The notes beneath the pieces were generated by a model. The model saw only the letters and a program-made list of their open reading frames with translations, searched no databases and was not told the origin of the DNA. DNA of 20,660 bases from Desulfovibrio sp. GTDB lineage: Bacteria; Desulfobacterota; Desulfovibrionia; Desulfovibrionales; Desulfovibrionaceae. The position numbers and the translations under genes were made by a program. The stretch is taken from positions 1 to 20,660 of the forward strand of contig DQED01000046.1 in NCBI GenBank assembly GCA_003525525.1, in the 5' to 3' direction. Of this stretch, positions 5,483 to 12,610 are shown piece after piece. How positions within the stretch are numbered: the stretch's first letter is position 1; each line of letters opens with the position of its first letter.

Positions 5483-7608
5483 AAACTGCCTGCCTCCTTT
5501 GGGATGCCACTCGGAGCGAGGGCGAACTGAAGATCGATGAGCAGGTCGAGCAACCGCGAGCGGTCCTGGATGGAACTGTCGGTGATGAGTGCCATCAGCA
5601 TTTCAATGCGCTGGGCCAGTTCAATGGGCTCGACAGGTCTCGTCCGTCGCTTGGTGTCGAAGTGTGCGGCGATCGCCGAAAAAAGCTCGCGCGCTGTCTC
5701 GCCGATGTCGCCGCCGACGTGACGGATCGCATGGCGGAGTTGAACAACGGTGTAGCCGACGCGAAGATGGTGCAACGGATCATTGAGCGCGTCCGAATAA
5801 GAATTCTTGGACAACCGCATCTTTGGGAGCAGCAGTGCCATCCGATCGACCATGAGGTTTGTCCAGTGCGCTGCAGCATTTCCTTTGCCGAGGGCGTGCC
5901 GCCTGACATCCTTCCGGCTTGGCCGAAGCAATCGATTGATCGCCGTGTCGACCGGCACGGTTTGCAGCAGGGTCATGCTCACCAAGCCGAATGCAAGTGA
6001 GGCGAACAGTGCGATGATGGTGTTGAGAGACCCGGCGAAGTCGCCGGTGTAGGTGGTGCCCAGCCCCGCAAGAATCGGAATCGTGAGCGTGATGCCGAAC
6101 CCCATGTTCATCGTCGGGAAACGCGCCTGGAGGGAACCCGCGAACAGGAATGCCGGCGCGAGCACCGCGACCAACACGGGGAAGTCCGTCACGCGGGGCA
6201 GAATAAGGAAACTGTAGGCAAGGCTCATCGCCACGCCGTAGACGGTGCCGACCGTATATTGGATGACGTGTGGTGCCGGTTCGTCGACAGTTCCGTACAA
6301 GGAGCAGCACACGCCCAGGACCGACACGGCCATTGCGCCGTCCGGCCAGGCCGACCATATCCAGACGAGACAGCCGACCACGATGCCGACAGTGGCACCC
6401 AGCGCGGCCCGGGCGGCCTTCCAGTGGTCACGGTGATAGACATAACCGCTCGCGCGGCCCGGCCATTGGTACGCGGCAGCACCGCGCGATCGACCGCCAA
6501 GCGTGATGTTTCGTTCGAGCCGATCGCAGTCGTGAAGCAGGCCGAGCATCTCGGCGAGGTGGCGAACAAGGTTGGCGGCGAGCCTCTCGTCAGGCGTTGC
6601 GGCGTTCGCGGTGATACGTGTCCGGAGCGATCGTGCGCGGTCGATCAGTTGTATGGCAACACCGTCTTTTTCGATCTTGTCGCCGTCCCCGATCCACCGC
6701 TCAATCTCACGTAGCAATGCGGGCAGTTCGTCGGGCGCGGCGTGGTCTCCACTATGGAGGGCTCTGACCCGGTCCTCGATCCCCGGAGCGAGCAGAAGCA
6801 GTCGCGCAAGCCGGGCATGGAGCAACCGCCGGTCCTTGGCGCGGGGCTTCGCAGAAGCCGGATCATACGGCAGATGTGTCGCGAGCCCCTGAAGGCCAAG
6901 CATGTCCACTGCGAGCTTCTTGCATGCGTGACGGACCTGTTGTCCCGATCCTCCGAGAAGCACCTCGCCTGCCAGCCGTCGCGCATCCCGCAACGTCGCC
7001 GACAGTTTACCGAGGAACTGGCCCGTCATGCGCTTTGGCAGGACGAAACGATGCATGAGGATGGTGCAAAGGATTCCGAGCGAGATTTCCTGGACCCGCA
7101 CCGACGCCGTCTCAAAGACCGCACCAGGGTTGAATACGCTGGGAAAGCCGATCAGGCTCGCGGTGTAGCCGGCGAGAACGAAGGCATAGGCTCGCGGTGT
7201 GCGGTCGAGCAGCGCGAAGTAGAGGCACAGACCGATCCAGCCCGCGATGGCCACACTGCATATGATCGGGTTGTTCACAAAATTCGGGACGATCGCCACT
7301 GTTGCCACAGCGCCGGCCATCGTCCCGGCAAGACGATAGACGCCGCGACCGAGCGACGCGCCGGCAGAGGGCTGCGAGACGAGATAGATGGTGAGGATGG
7401 CCCAATAAGGCTTGGGAAGCCCGATGCGTAGCGAAAGGTAGTAGGCCAGCATCGCTGCGGCGAAACTTTTCACCGAGAAGAACAACGCGTCCGCGTCCGC
7501 TTGCAAGGCAGGGCTCTGGAAGAGGCGAGTCCCCGTGTGCGCGATGGTGGCCCAGGTACTCGTCAACGCTCTCTTGGCAGGAAGTATGATGTTCACGCGA
7601 GGCATCAT
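5479..7608 (-). CDS. FUSC-family inner-membrane efflux permease (AaeB-like)
   Basis: A 709-residue protein with the duplicated FUSC plan. An N-terminal bundle of about six membrane segments (residues 43-190, with KPYWAILTIYLVSQPSAGAS) is followed by a soluble central part (about 190-390), a second bundle (about 395-545) and a C-terminal cytoplasmic tail. The length fits AaeB and fusaric acid resistance permeases (about 650-750). These export aromatic carboxylic acids together with a HlyD-type partner. The start is the first of two adjacent ATG codons; the ribosome binding site is weak. It is the first gene of the operon and is divergent from an AraC-type regulator gene 73 bases away. The exact substrate is not predictable. 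Confidence 0.9.
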   Translation of the reverse strand: MMPRVNIILPAKRALTSTWATIAHTGTRLFQSPALQADADALFFSVKSFAAAMLAYYLSLRIGLPKPYWAILTIYLVSQPSAGASLGRGVYRLAGTMAGAVATVAIVPNFVNNPIICSVAIAGWIGLCLYFALLDRTPRAYAFVLAGYTASLIGFPSVFNPGAVFETASVRVQEISLGILCTILMHRFVLPKRMTGQFLGKLSATLRDARRLAGEVLLGGSGQQVRHACKKLAVDMLGLQGLATHLPYDPASAKPRAKDRRLLHARLARLLLLAPGIEDRVRALHSGDHAAPDELPALLREIERWIGDGDKIEKDGVAIQLIDRARSLRTRITANAATPDERLAANLVRHLAEMLGLLHDCDRLERNITLGGRSRGAAAYQWPGRASGYVYHRDHWKAARAALGATVGIVVGCLVWIWSAWPDGAMAVSVLGVCCSLYGTVDEPAPHVIQYTVGTVYGVAMSLAYSFLILPRVTDFPVLVAVLAPAFLFAGSLQARFPTMNMGFGITLTIPILAGLGTTYTGDFAGSLNTIIALFASLAFGLVSMTLLQTVPVDTAINRLLRPSRKDVRRHALGKGNAAAHWTNLMVDRMALLLPKMRLSKNSYSDALNDPLHHLRVGYTVVQLRHAIRHVGGDIGETARELFSAIAAHFDTKRRTRPVEPIELAQRIEMLMALITDSSIQDRSRLLDLLIDLQFALAPSGIPKEAGSL

Positions 7609-7681
7609 TTCTGCTTTTCATCTTCAAAGGAACTCGATATTTTGCCAATAAATACCTAAAAAATGCCAAACGAGGTCCTCA
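7609..7681. promoter_or_regulatory. Divergent control region with 21-bp phased TGCCAA repeats
   Basis: This 73-base gap separates the FUSC and AraC-type genes. TGCCAA occurs at 7643-7648 and again at 7664-7669 in the same orientation, with start points 21 bases apart. Direct half-sites two helical turns apart are the usual target of AraC/XylS regulators. The AraC-type gene has a GAGG ribosome binding site at 7672-7675. Confidence 0.5.
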
Positions 7682-8509
7682 ATGTCCGTCTCACTCTCGG
7701 CTGTCTCTGCCTTCGACCCCGATCTGACGGATCGGCCGGCGGTAGCCCGACAACTCGACTTTGCGGATCACGAGGCGGAGGTGCCGAGGCACGCGCATCG
7801 CAAGGGGCAGTTGATTCTCGCACTGCATGGAGCGGTCACCTGCACCGCTGACAACGAAATCTGGATCGTCCCGCCCAACTGTGGAGTCTGGATACCGGGC
7901 GGAGTGCCGCATAGCGCCCGGGCGACCGAAAACGCTCGGCTCAACTATCTTTTCGTGGAGCCAGGGGCGGCAACCCTGCCTGAGGAGTGTTGCACGCTGT
8001 CCGTCTCCCCGATGGTTCAAGAAATCATCGACCGATTGGCCCGGGAAGGGGCGGACTACCCGCCGGACAGCCACGCTGCCCGATTGGCAAGGGTGGTCCT
8101 CGACGAGTTGGTCGAGATGCCGCGTGAAAGATTCAACCTCCCCATCTCGAACGATCCGAAAATCCGAGTGATAGCCGACGCCCTGGCGGCCAAACCGTCC
8201 GAGAGGGGGACATTGGGAGATTGGGCGAAGCGTGTCGCCATGAGCGAAAGGTCGCTCGCCCGCTTGATGGTCCGGGAGACGGGCTTGACGTTCGGGCGCT
8301 GGCGGCAGCAGTTGCGCCTTGTCGTCGCGCTTCGGGAACTGGCCAGCGGTGCGTCGGTGCAGAATGTGGCGGCCGAGTTGGGCTACGAGTCGGTCAACGC
8401 CTTTATCACCATGTTTAAGAATGCTCTTGGGAGCACGCCGGCACAATATTTTTCGCAACGCCGGGCAATGCCGCGCATGCTTCCCAAAGAGGATGGAGTC
8501 ACAGGATGA
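7682..8509 (+). CDS. AraC-family transcription regulator with cupin sensor domain
   Basis: A 275-residue regulator. The N-terminal half is a cupin-type ligand domain (PRHAHRKGQLI around residues 35-45, GGVPHSA around 73-79). The C-terminal half has both AraC helix-turn-helix motifs: about 177-200 (LGDWAKRVAMSERSLARLM) and 225-247 (VQNVAAELGYESVNAFITMFK), then the usual GSTPAQYF end. It is divergent from the efflux operon and most likely controls it in response to the exported compound. AaeAB in E. coli is controlled by a LysR-type protein, so this is a different wiring. The 3' end overlaps a short open frame of unknown value. Confidence 0.92.
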   Translation: MSVSLSAVSAFDPDLTDRPAVARQLDFADHEAEVPRHAHRKGQLILALHGAVTCTADNEIWIVPPNCGVWIPGGVPHSARATENARLNYLFVEPGAATLPEECCTLSVSPMVQEIIDRLAREGADYPPDSHAARLARVVLDELVEMPRERFNLPISNDPKIRVIADALAAKPSERGTLGDWAKRVAMSERSLARLMVRETGLTFGRWRQQLRLVVALRELASGASVQNVAAELGYESVNAFITMFKNALGSTPAQYFSQRRAMPRMLPKEDGVTG

Positions 8510-8664
8510 TTGCGGCAGAGGACTTTGACACGGCCAGAAATTTCTTTGAAGGCTGGCGGAAGCGTCGTGGGAAAATTTTTTGCTCCAATTTTGCTCCACT
8601 CGGTCTGGAAAAACGTGGATGCTCAAGAAAATTTGTGATTACTCATCCATTTGATTTTATTTGA
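8506..8664 (+). CDS. Small open frame of 52 codons, possibly a truncated gene
   Basis: It starts at an ATG that overlaps the AraC-type stop (ATGA), which suggests translational coupling. The first part (MIAAEDFDTARNFFEGWRKR) looks like the beginning of a GC-rich gene. From about 8560 the composition turns AT-rich and the frame ends soon after. My reading is that a gene following the regulator was cut where the element end begins. I recognise no family. It could also be chance. Confidence 0.25.
   Translation: MIAAEDFDTARNFFEGWRKRRGKIFCSNFAPLGLEKRGCSRKFVITHPFDFI
8578..8598. repeat. Tandem TTTTGCTCCA repeat near the att site
   Basis: TTTTGCTCCA is present at 8578-8587 and 8589-8598, an 11-base period or about one helical turn. 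It lies 110 bases from the tRNA fragment. Arm-type binding sites of tyrosine integrases look like this, but the integrase is not in view. Confidence 0.35.
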
Positions 8665-8670
8665 TTGTTT

Positions 8671-8764
8671 GTGGTAACGCATGGTGAAAATTGAACGATT
8701 TTTGAGACTTAAAATCCCTTGCTCCGGAAGGGGCGTGCCGGTTCGATTCCGGCCTCGGGTACCA
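8671..8764 (+). other. att site A: tRNA-Leu(UAA) 3' fragment with element-end sequence
   Basis: From 8708 to 8764 the sequence matches the 3' half of a tRNA-Leu with anticodon UAA. It has the CTTAAAA anticodon loop, half of the anticodon stem (TCCC), a long variable arm, the T-arm GCCGG-TTCGATT-CCGGC (8737-8753), the acceptor strand CTCGGGT, discriminator A and an encoded CCA. The 5' half is absent, so it is not a working tRNA. The preceding 8671-8714 is 34/44 identical to 14953-14996. This is the distal att site of element A. Confidence 0.8.
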
Positions 8765-8773
8765 TTTTTTTAG

Positions 8774-8820
8774 AGGTTGCGACGGCAACGGAACGCCGGG
8801 CGCGACCTTTTCCTTTTTGG
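8774..8820 (+). terminator. Terminator following tRNA fragment A
   Basis: AGGTTGCG (8774-8781) pairs with CGCGACCT (8801-8808) with one G-U pair, followed by a T-rich run. The same hairpin with a different closing pair follows fragment B, so it was probably the terminator of the original tRNA gene. Confidence 0.75.
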
Positions 8821-9074
8821 AAGGGGCTGGTCCCGCACGTGAAGAACTCAACCCCCAAACCATCGAGGCGCAGCCAGCCAAATTCCACCCAGGGCAGCCT
8901 GACCAATGGCCACCTCAACCCCAACAGATTTTTCACCACATTGGCGGACGTGCCCTTCGTCTTTTTGAAAAAATAGAAAAGCCGGACTTGACAATTCGCG
9001 ATACGTATTGGCATATCTAAAATAAGAAAATAGGTGTGCCCCAGGCTCACGAAAGGGGTTCCCGGGAGGCGAGC
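8821..9074 (+). promoter_or_regulatory. Leader of island B with promoter candidate
   Basis: No gene is supported between the tRNA terminator and 9075. TTGACA at 8988-8993 followed after 18 bases by CATATC (9012-9017) is a plausible sigma70 promoter; the palindrome ATACGTAT (9001-9008) lies between the boxes. GGGAGG at 9064-9069 is the ribosome binding site of the next gene. Confidence 0.5.
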
Positions 9075-11141
9075 ATGAAAGTCATCGTGCCGCGTAGCTG
9101 CCAGGAACTTGACGTCGACACCCACCCGACCCTTTTTCTCCCTCTTGAGTTCCAGTCCGACATCGTCAAGGCATTCAGCACCGACACCTGCCGGGTCATG
9201 GAATTCCGACGGATCGACAAAAAGGCTCCGAAGCCGCCGAACCAGGACCCGCCGCGCCTTCTCGCCCTCGGCTTCACGGAGGATCCCCAGGCGGGCTCCC
9301 CCGCGATAACGCCCTTCCTGACCGATTACGACTGCACGAAAGGCTCCACCCTGTGGATTGCCCTGCGCCACGGCGGCAGCGTCATCGAAGCGGAATCCAT
9401 CTATCGGCTGGTCGTACGTCTTGGTTTTGTCGATATCGGCACGATAGACTATGTCATTGACATTCAATTCATCGACGCGGCAAACCCCATCGCTTCGCAG
9501 GTGCGGCGGGAGAAATACAACAGCCTGAGTTTTTGCAGCTTCTATGCGAACATCCTTCTCTTGCTGATTCTTTTCGGCATCCTTTCCGTGTTGCTCTACT
9601 ACAAATCCGATATCTACAATTCCACAAAATTTTCAGGCTATTTCGAATGGGTGCAAACATTCTTGCTGACCTACTTCCTGACGCGCCTTTCCGAAAAGCT
9701 CGTCCAGGCCAAAAATCCCCTGGAGCTTTTCATCTATCCGGAATTCTATCTGGACAACGGCCTGCTGAAGGCCCTGCGCTATCCCGTTACGCCGGTTGTC
9801 CTCTTCGCCTTCTGCCTCCTCTCCGCGACATTTTTCCTGCCGCGCTACCTGCCTCTGCACATGGAACCCCTGGCGAGCGATTTCGCCTATTACGACGTTT
9901 CAAACCACCGAGAAATCACAAACGGTCAGATTTATCGCGGCTACATAGACAATGTCAGAATTATTTTTAAAAACAGCAGCAACATAAACGAGAACAGCTA
10001 TGTCGGCAAAGTAATCCCGACCAGCGACTCCTCGTATGTCCTGGCCTACACCATGCTATCCAGCAATGCGCCCACGCTGCGTCCTCAATACTATACATAC
10101 AGCATCAGCGAGGATGGCTGGCATAAATTAAAGCTGCAAATAGACAATTTCAATAACTACAAGACTAATGCTTACGTCAAGCGAATGGCTGACTATATCA
10201 AATCCGGGACTTTGGACGCCAACCGCTACCTCATCCAAATCCAGGCCAACACACCAACCCCCTCGCCGAGGGATTCTCAGGCCTCTTGCCCAGCTACGGG
10301 CGCTACTCTCTATACCTGCGAAATCGATACGCTCAAGTATCTCACGGCCAATGAAATGGCTATGATATTCGACGCGCTTGCAGGAAGCTACGCCGCCTCC
10401 GACAAGAAAACCCGATTTCCGGAGGCCCCCCTGTTTCCCGCGGATCTGGCCGTCACCCAGAGAGGCATGGACTCGAGTTTCGAACAGCTCAAGCAGGACA
10501 TTCTGAAGTCCTTCGCGAGGTCCGAAAAGAAATACAGCGGGAAGACCTTCGAATATGTGCTCGATATGCTGGAACACCAGCTGGACGCCAATGACATATG
10601 CAACAATCTTCTCATAACAAACGCCCTGGCAGCCGTGTTGCTGGATAATAAAATACCCTTTACCCAGAAAGCCTTCCCTCGGATCAGCCGCATGTTCCAG
10701 GAGTATTTCAACACGCATTACGCAAGAGCGGAATACGATCTCGACAATAATCGCATCGATGTCGTGCCGGAAAGGGTCTGGCGTCTGTGGATCCGGTTGC
10801 TGCTGACCGTGGCGGCGAGCAATCGGGTCAACGACAAGATTCTGGGCAAAACCAAGGATGTAATCCAACTGATCCAGGGGAAATGCCTGGACAACCCGAC
10901 GCACAAGCTCATCTACCTTGAGGAGTTGGCCTGGCAAAATGCCATCACCGACGACACCATCCGCTTCTTCATCAACTGCTATTCAAACAACCTTCGCAGT
11001 ATAAAGGGAAGCATTCCCGATTTCTTCGCGGACTGCGCAACACGGTTCAAGCCGCAAGCCGCCATGCTAGAGAAACTGCGCCAGCAATTCCTGGCGCTTG
11101 CCGGCAAGCCGGACATCGTGCCGGACGCCTCCTGCCCCTGA
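9075..11141 (+). CDS. Large membrane protein of unknown family (688 aa)
   Basis: I do not recognise a family. The start at 9075 has a strong GGGAGG site; an in-frame start at 9036 lacks one. Residues 1-145 look soluble and beta-rich. There are clear membrane segments at about 154-177 (FYANILLLLILFGILSVLLYY) and 237-256 (PVTPVVLFAFCLLSATFFL), with a possible re-entrant or third segment at about 186-204. The remaining 430 residues are soluble: a beta-rich part (about 265-400), a Pro/Ser linker, then a helical part to the end. There is no signal peptide. It is the first gene of island B, upstream of two hydrolase genes, and may anchor or sense for them; that is inferred from context only. Confidence 0.85.
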   Translation: MKVIVPRSCQELDVDTHPTLFLPLEFQSDIVKAFSTDTCRVMEFRRIDKKAPKPPNQDPPRLLALGFTEDPQAGSPAITPFLTDYDCTKGSTLWIALRHGGSVIEAESIYRLVVRLGFVDIGTIDYVIDIQFIDAANPIASQVRREKYNSLSFCSFYANILLLLILFGILSVLLYYKSDIYNSTKFSGYFEWVQTFLLTYFLTRLSEKLVQAKNPLELFIYPEFYLDNGLLKALRYPVTPVVLFAFCLLSATFFLPRYLPLHMEPLASDFAYYDVSNHREITNGQIYRGYIDNVRIIFKNSSNINENSYVGKVIPTSDSSYVLAYTMLSSNAPTLRPQYYTYSISEDGWHKLKLQIDNFNNYKTNAYVKRMADYIKSGTLDANRYLIQIQANTPTPSPRDSQASCPATGATLYTCEIDTLKYLTANEMAMIFDALAGSYAASDKKTRFPEAPLFPADLAVTQRGMDSSFEQLKQDILKSFARSEKKYSGKTFEYVLDMLEHQLDANDICNNLLITNALAAVLLDNKIPFTQKAFPRISRMFQEYFNTHYARAEYDLDNNRIDVVPERVWRLWIRLLLTVAASNRVNDKILGKTKDVIQLIQGKCLDNPTHKLIYLEELAWQNAITDDTIRFFINCYSNNLRSIKGSIPDFFADCATRFKPQAAMLEKLRQQFLALAGKPDIVPDASCP

Positions 11142-11302
11142 CCCGCGCACCGCTGTAATACGGCGAGCCGAGAACGGCGACTTCTTCTCGAGATTATCTG
11201 CGGCTGCATGAGATAAGGCGACTGGTGATACTCTTTGACGGTTAAGAACGGCGAGGGGATTATACAATGTTGCTGTCAAATGCAATGGGAAGGGTGTAGT
11301 GT
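11142..11302 (+). promoter_or_regulatory. Intergenic region with promoter candidate and short repeat
   Basis: TTGACG at 11235-11240 and TATACA at 11261-11266 form a possible promoter with a long 20-base spacer. The 10-mer AGAACGGCGA occurs at 11171-11180 and 11245-11254. GGAAGGG around 11288-11294 serves as ribosome binding site for the next gene. Confidence 0.35.
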
Positions 11303-12361
11303 ATGGCAAACTATTCAGAAGTATTCAAGGAATTGGCAAAGTCCTTTGCTGTGGCAAACATTCGATTTCCGAATCTTAAAGCGGTAGTTTTGGCGCAATG
11401 GATGCTTGAGTCTGGCCGTGGGCACTCCATGCTTGCCATCAAGCATTTGAATTTCGGCGGGCTCAAGTGGCGGGACGAAATGCAAGGGTTTGCTACTCCT
11501 GTTGACTACACGGATTTCGCCAACGAAGGGGATATGTACTGCGGATTTAATTCCGTAGACGCTTTTATCAATGGTTATTGGCATTTCCTCGGTCGCTCAC
11601 CGTATGCTGGCTGGGAAGCGCATGCCAATGATCCCGAAGCGTTTATCAACTTCATCGCCACAATCTATTGCCCGTCAAATGAAGACTATTCTGAAAATGT
11701 ACTTTCTTTGATTCCAGAAGCTGTAGCTTTATTGCAGCAATCAGGCGAAGTGGCGGTATTCTCTTCCGTTTCCACAACCTCCAGGTACAAGGTTAGATTC
11801 TACAGTGGTGACTACCTTGTCCGGCAAAAAGCTGCTAATGCCGATAAATGTATCTGCTATGTTGAGCATCATTTCAATTCCGCCGGCCCGACCGCCAATT
11901 ATGCGTTGGTGGTGGTGGCCAAGAATGCTTCCTTGACCACCATTAACTGGGGTATGCGGTATGCCAAGGCCGTTGCGAGCCTGCTTGGCACCGCGGTTTT
12001 CGCTCCCGCCTCTCCCTGGCCGGGAGTGGCGATAGGCGGCATCGACGGCAGAGGCAACGGAAACCTTCTTTATGCCGAGATGCCGGCGATCCTGCTGGAG
12101 CCGCTCTTCGTCTCAAACCCGAAACAGGCGGCGCAGCTCAAGCAGGCAACATGGCAGGAGGCCTTGGCAAAAATATTGGCTGACAGCATTTGCGAGTTCT
12201 TCCCAGACGGGGGGCTGGTTGCCTTTAGCATTGGCCACAAGGGAAAGACTTCAAATCCCACAGATTGCGGTGCGGCGGTCCATGGTGGCGGGTACGAATG
12301 CGAGTATGCTGAACTTGTCTTGAAGAAAGCCGCAACGCTGCTGGAACGTGAAGCCTGCTGA
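11303..12361 (+). CDS. GH73 glucosaminidase fused to a permuted Amidase_3-like domain
   Basis: A 352-residue two-domain peptidoglycan hydrolase. Residues 1-140 match GH73 glucosaminidases (LKAVVLAQWMLESGRGHSML; Glu36 the likely acid), which cut the glycan chain. After a Ser-rich linker, residues 160-352 contain all the signature parts of zinc-dependent N-acetylmuramoyl-L-alanine amidases of the Amidase_3 fold, but in rotated order. First comes EHHFNS (His190, equivalent to the usual SIHFNA), then PAILLEPLFVSNP (Glu266, the catalytic Glu block normally near the C-terminus), and last IGHKG...GA...GGGYECEYAE (His312, Glu332 or Glu334), which normally opens the domain. No signal peptide is present, as in phage endolysins or secreted-effector cargo. 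Domain calls are from motifs; the permutation is inferred. Confidence 0.82.
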   Translation: MANYSEVFKELAKSFAVANIRFPNLKAVVLAQWMLESGRGHSMLAIKHLNFGGLKWRDEMQGFATPVDYTDFANEGDMYCGFNSVDAFINGYWHFLGRSPYAGWEAHANDPEAFINFIATIYCPSNEDYSENVLSLIPEAVALLQQSGEVAVFSSVSTTSRYKVRFYSGDYLVRQKAANADKCICYVEHHFNSAGPTANYALVVVAKNASLTTINWGMRYAKAVASLLGTAVFAPASPWPGVAIGGIDGRGNGNLLYAEMPAILLEPLFVSNPKQAAQLKQATWQEALAKILADSICEFFPDGGLVAFSIGHKGKTSNPTDCGAAVHGGGYECEYAELVLKKAATLLEREAC

Positions 12362-12610
12362 TAAGTCATTGCTGGCGAAGCGTGAGACAACAGGCCTGCT
12401 ATAAAAGCGGAATATTGCGGAAAATGCCGCACAAGAGAGAGCGGGCATTATTCTTCAGGCCAGAAAATGCGAAATATCCGTTCGTTCATACCGAGCGGCT
12501 TGATTTGATGCTCTTTGGCGAACACGAATATGGGAAACGTCGACTGATAGTGTGCTCCCTCGGCCGTTTTCGCGAGGATCCTCTCATGGTTCGAACGCAA
12601 GGAGTCGCCG
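12362..12610. other. Intergenic region, possibly with a small open frame
   Basis: The gap holds a small hairpin TGCGG-AAAATG-CCGCA near 12416-12431 and the ribosome binding site AAGGAG at 12599-12604 for the next gene. A 94-codon frame (12382-12666, plus strand) runs into the next gene and a 71-codon frame lies opposite. Neither has a ribosome binding site or a recognisable family, so neither is called. Confidence 0.4.

Larger units (their letters stand above)
1..8764. mobile_element. Mobilizable integrative element A, distal portion
   Basis: This stretch holds mobilization genes (relaxase, MobC, AlpA-type regulator, DUF3987 ATPase), a toxin-antitoxin pair and an efflux cassette. It ends at a 3' fragment of tRNA-Leu(UAA) at 8708-8764. 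Integrative elements that recombine at the 3' end of a tRNA gene normally leave such a fragment at their far end, with the whole tRNA and the integrase at the other. Neither of those is visible here, so the left limit lies outside the window. The boundary on the right is well supported. That all genes from 1 to 8764 belong to one element is inferred from their arrangement. Confidence 0.6.

Noticed and set aside
8708..8764. Functional tRNA-Leu gene
   Set aside because: The acceptor 5' strand, the D-arm and half of the anticodon stem are missing upstream, so it is only a 3' fragment.
8709..9467. 252-codon minus-strand open frame containing the PEAGIEPARP type sequence
   Set aside because: That peptide is the well-known spurious translation of the reverse strand of a tRNA T-arm and acceptor. 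The frame also overlaps the well-supported gene at 9075.
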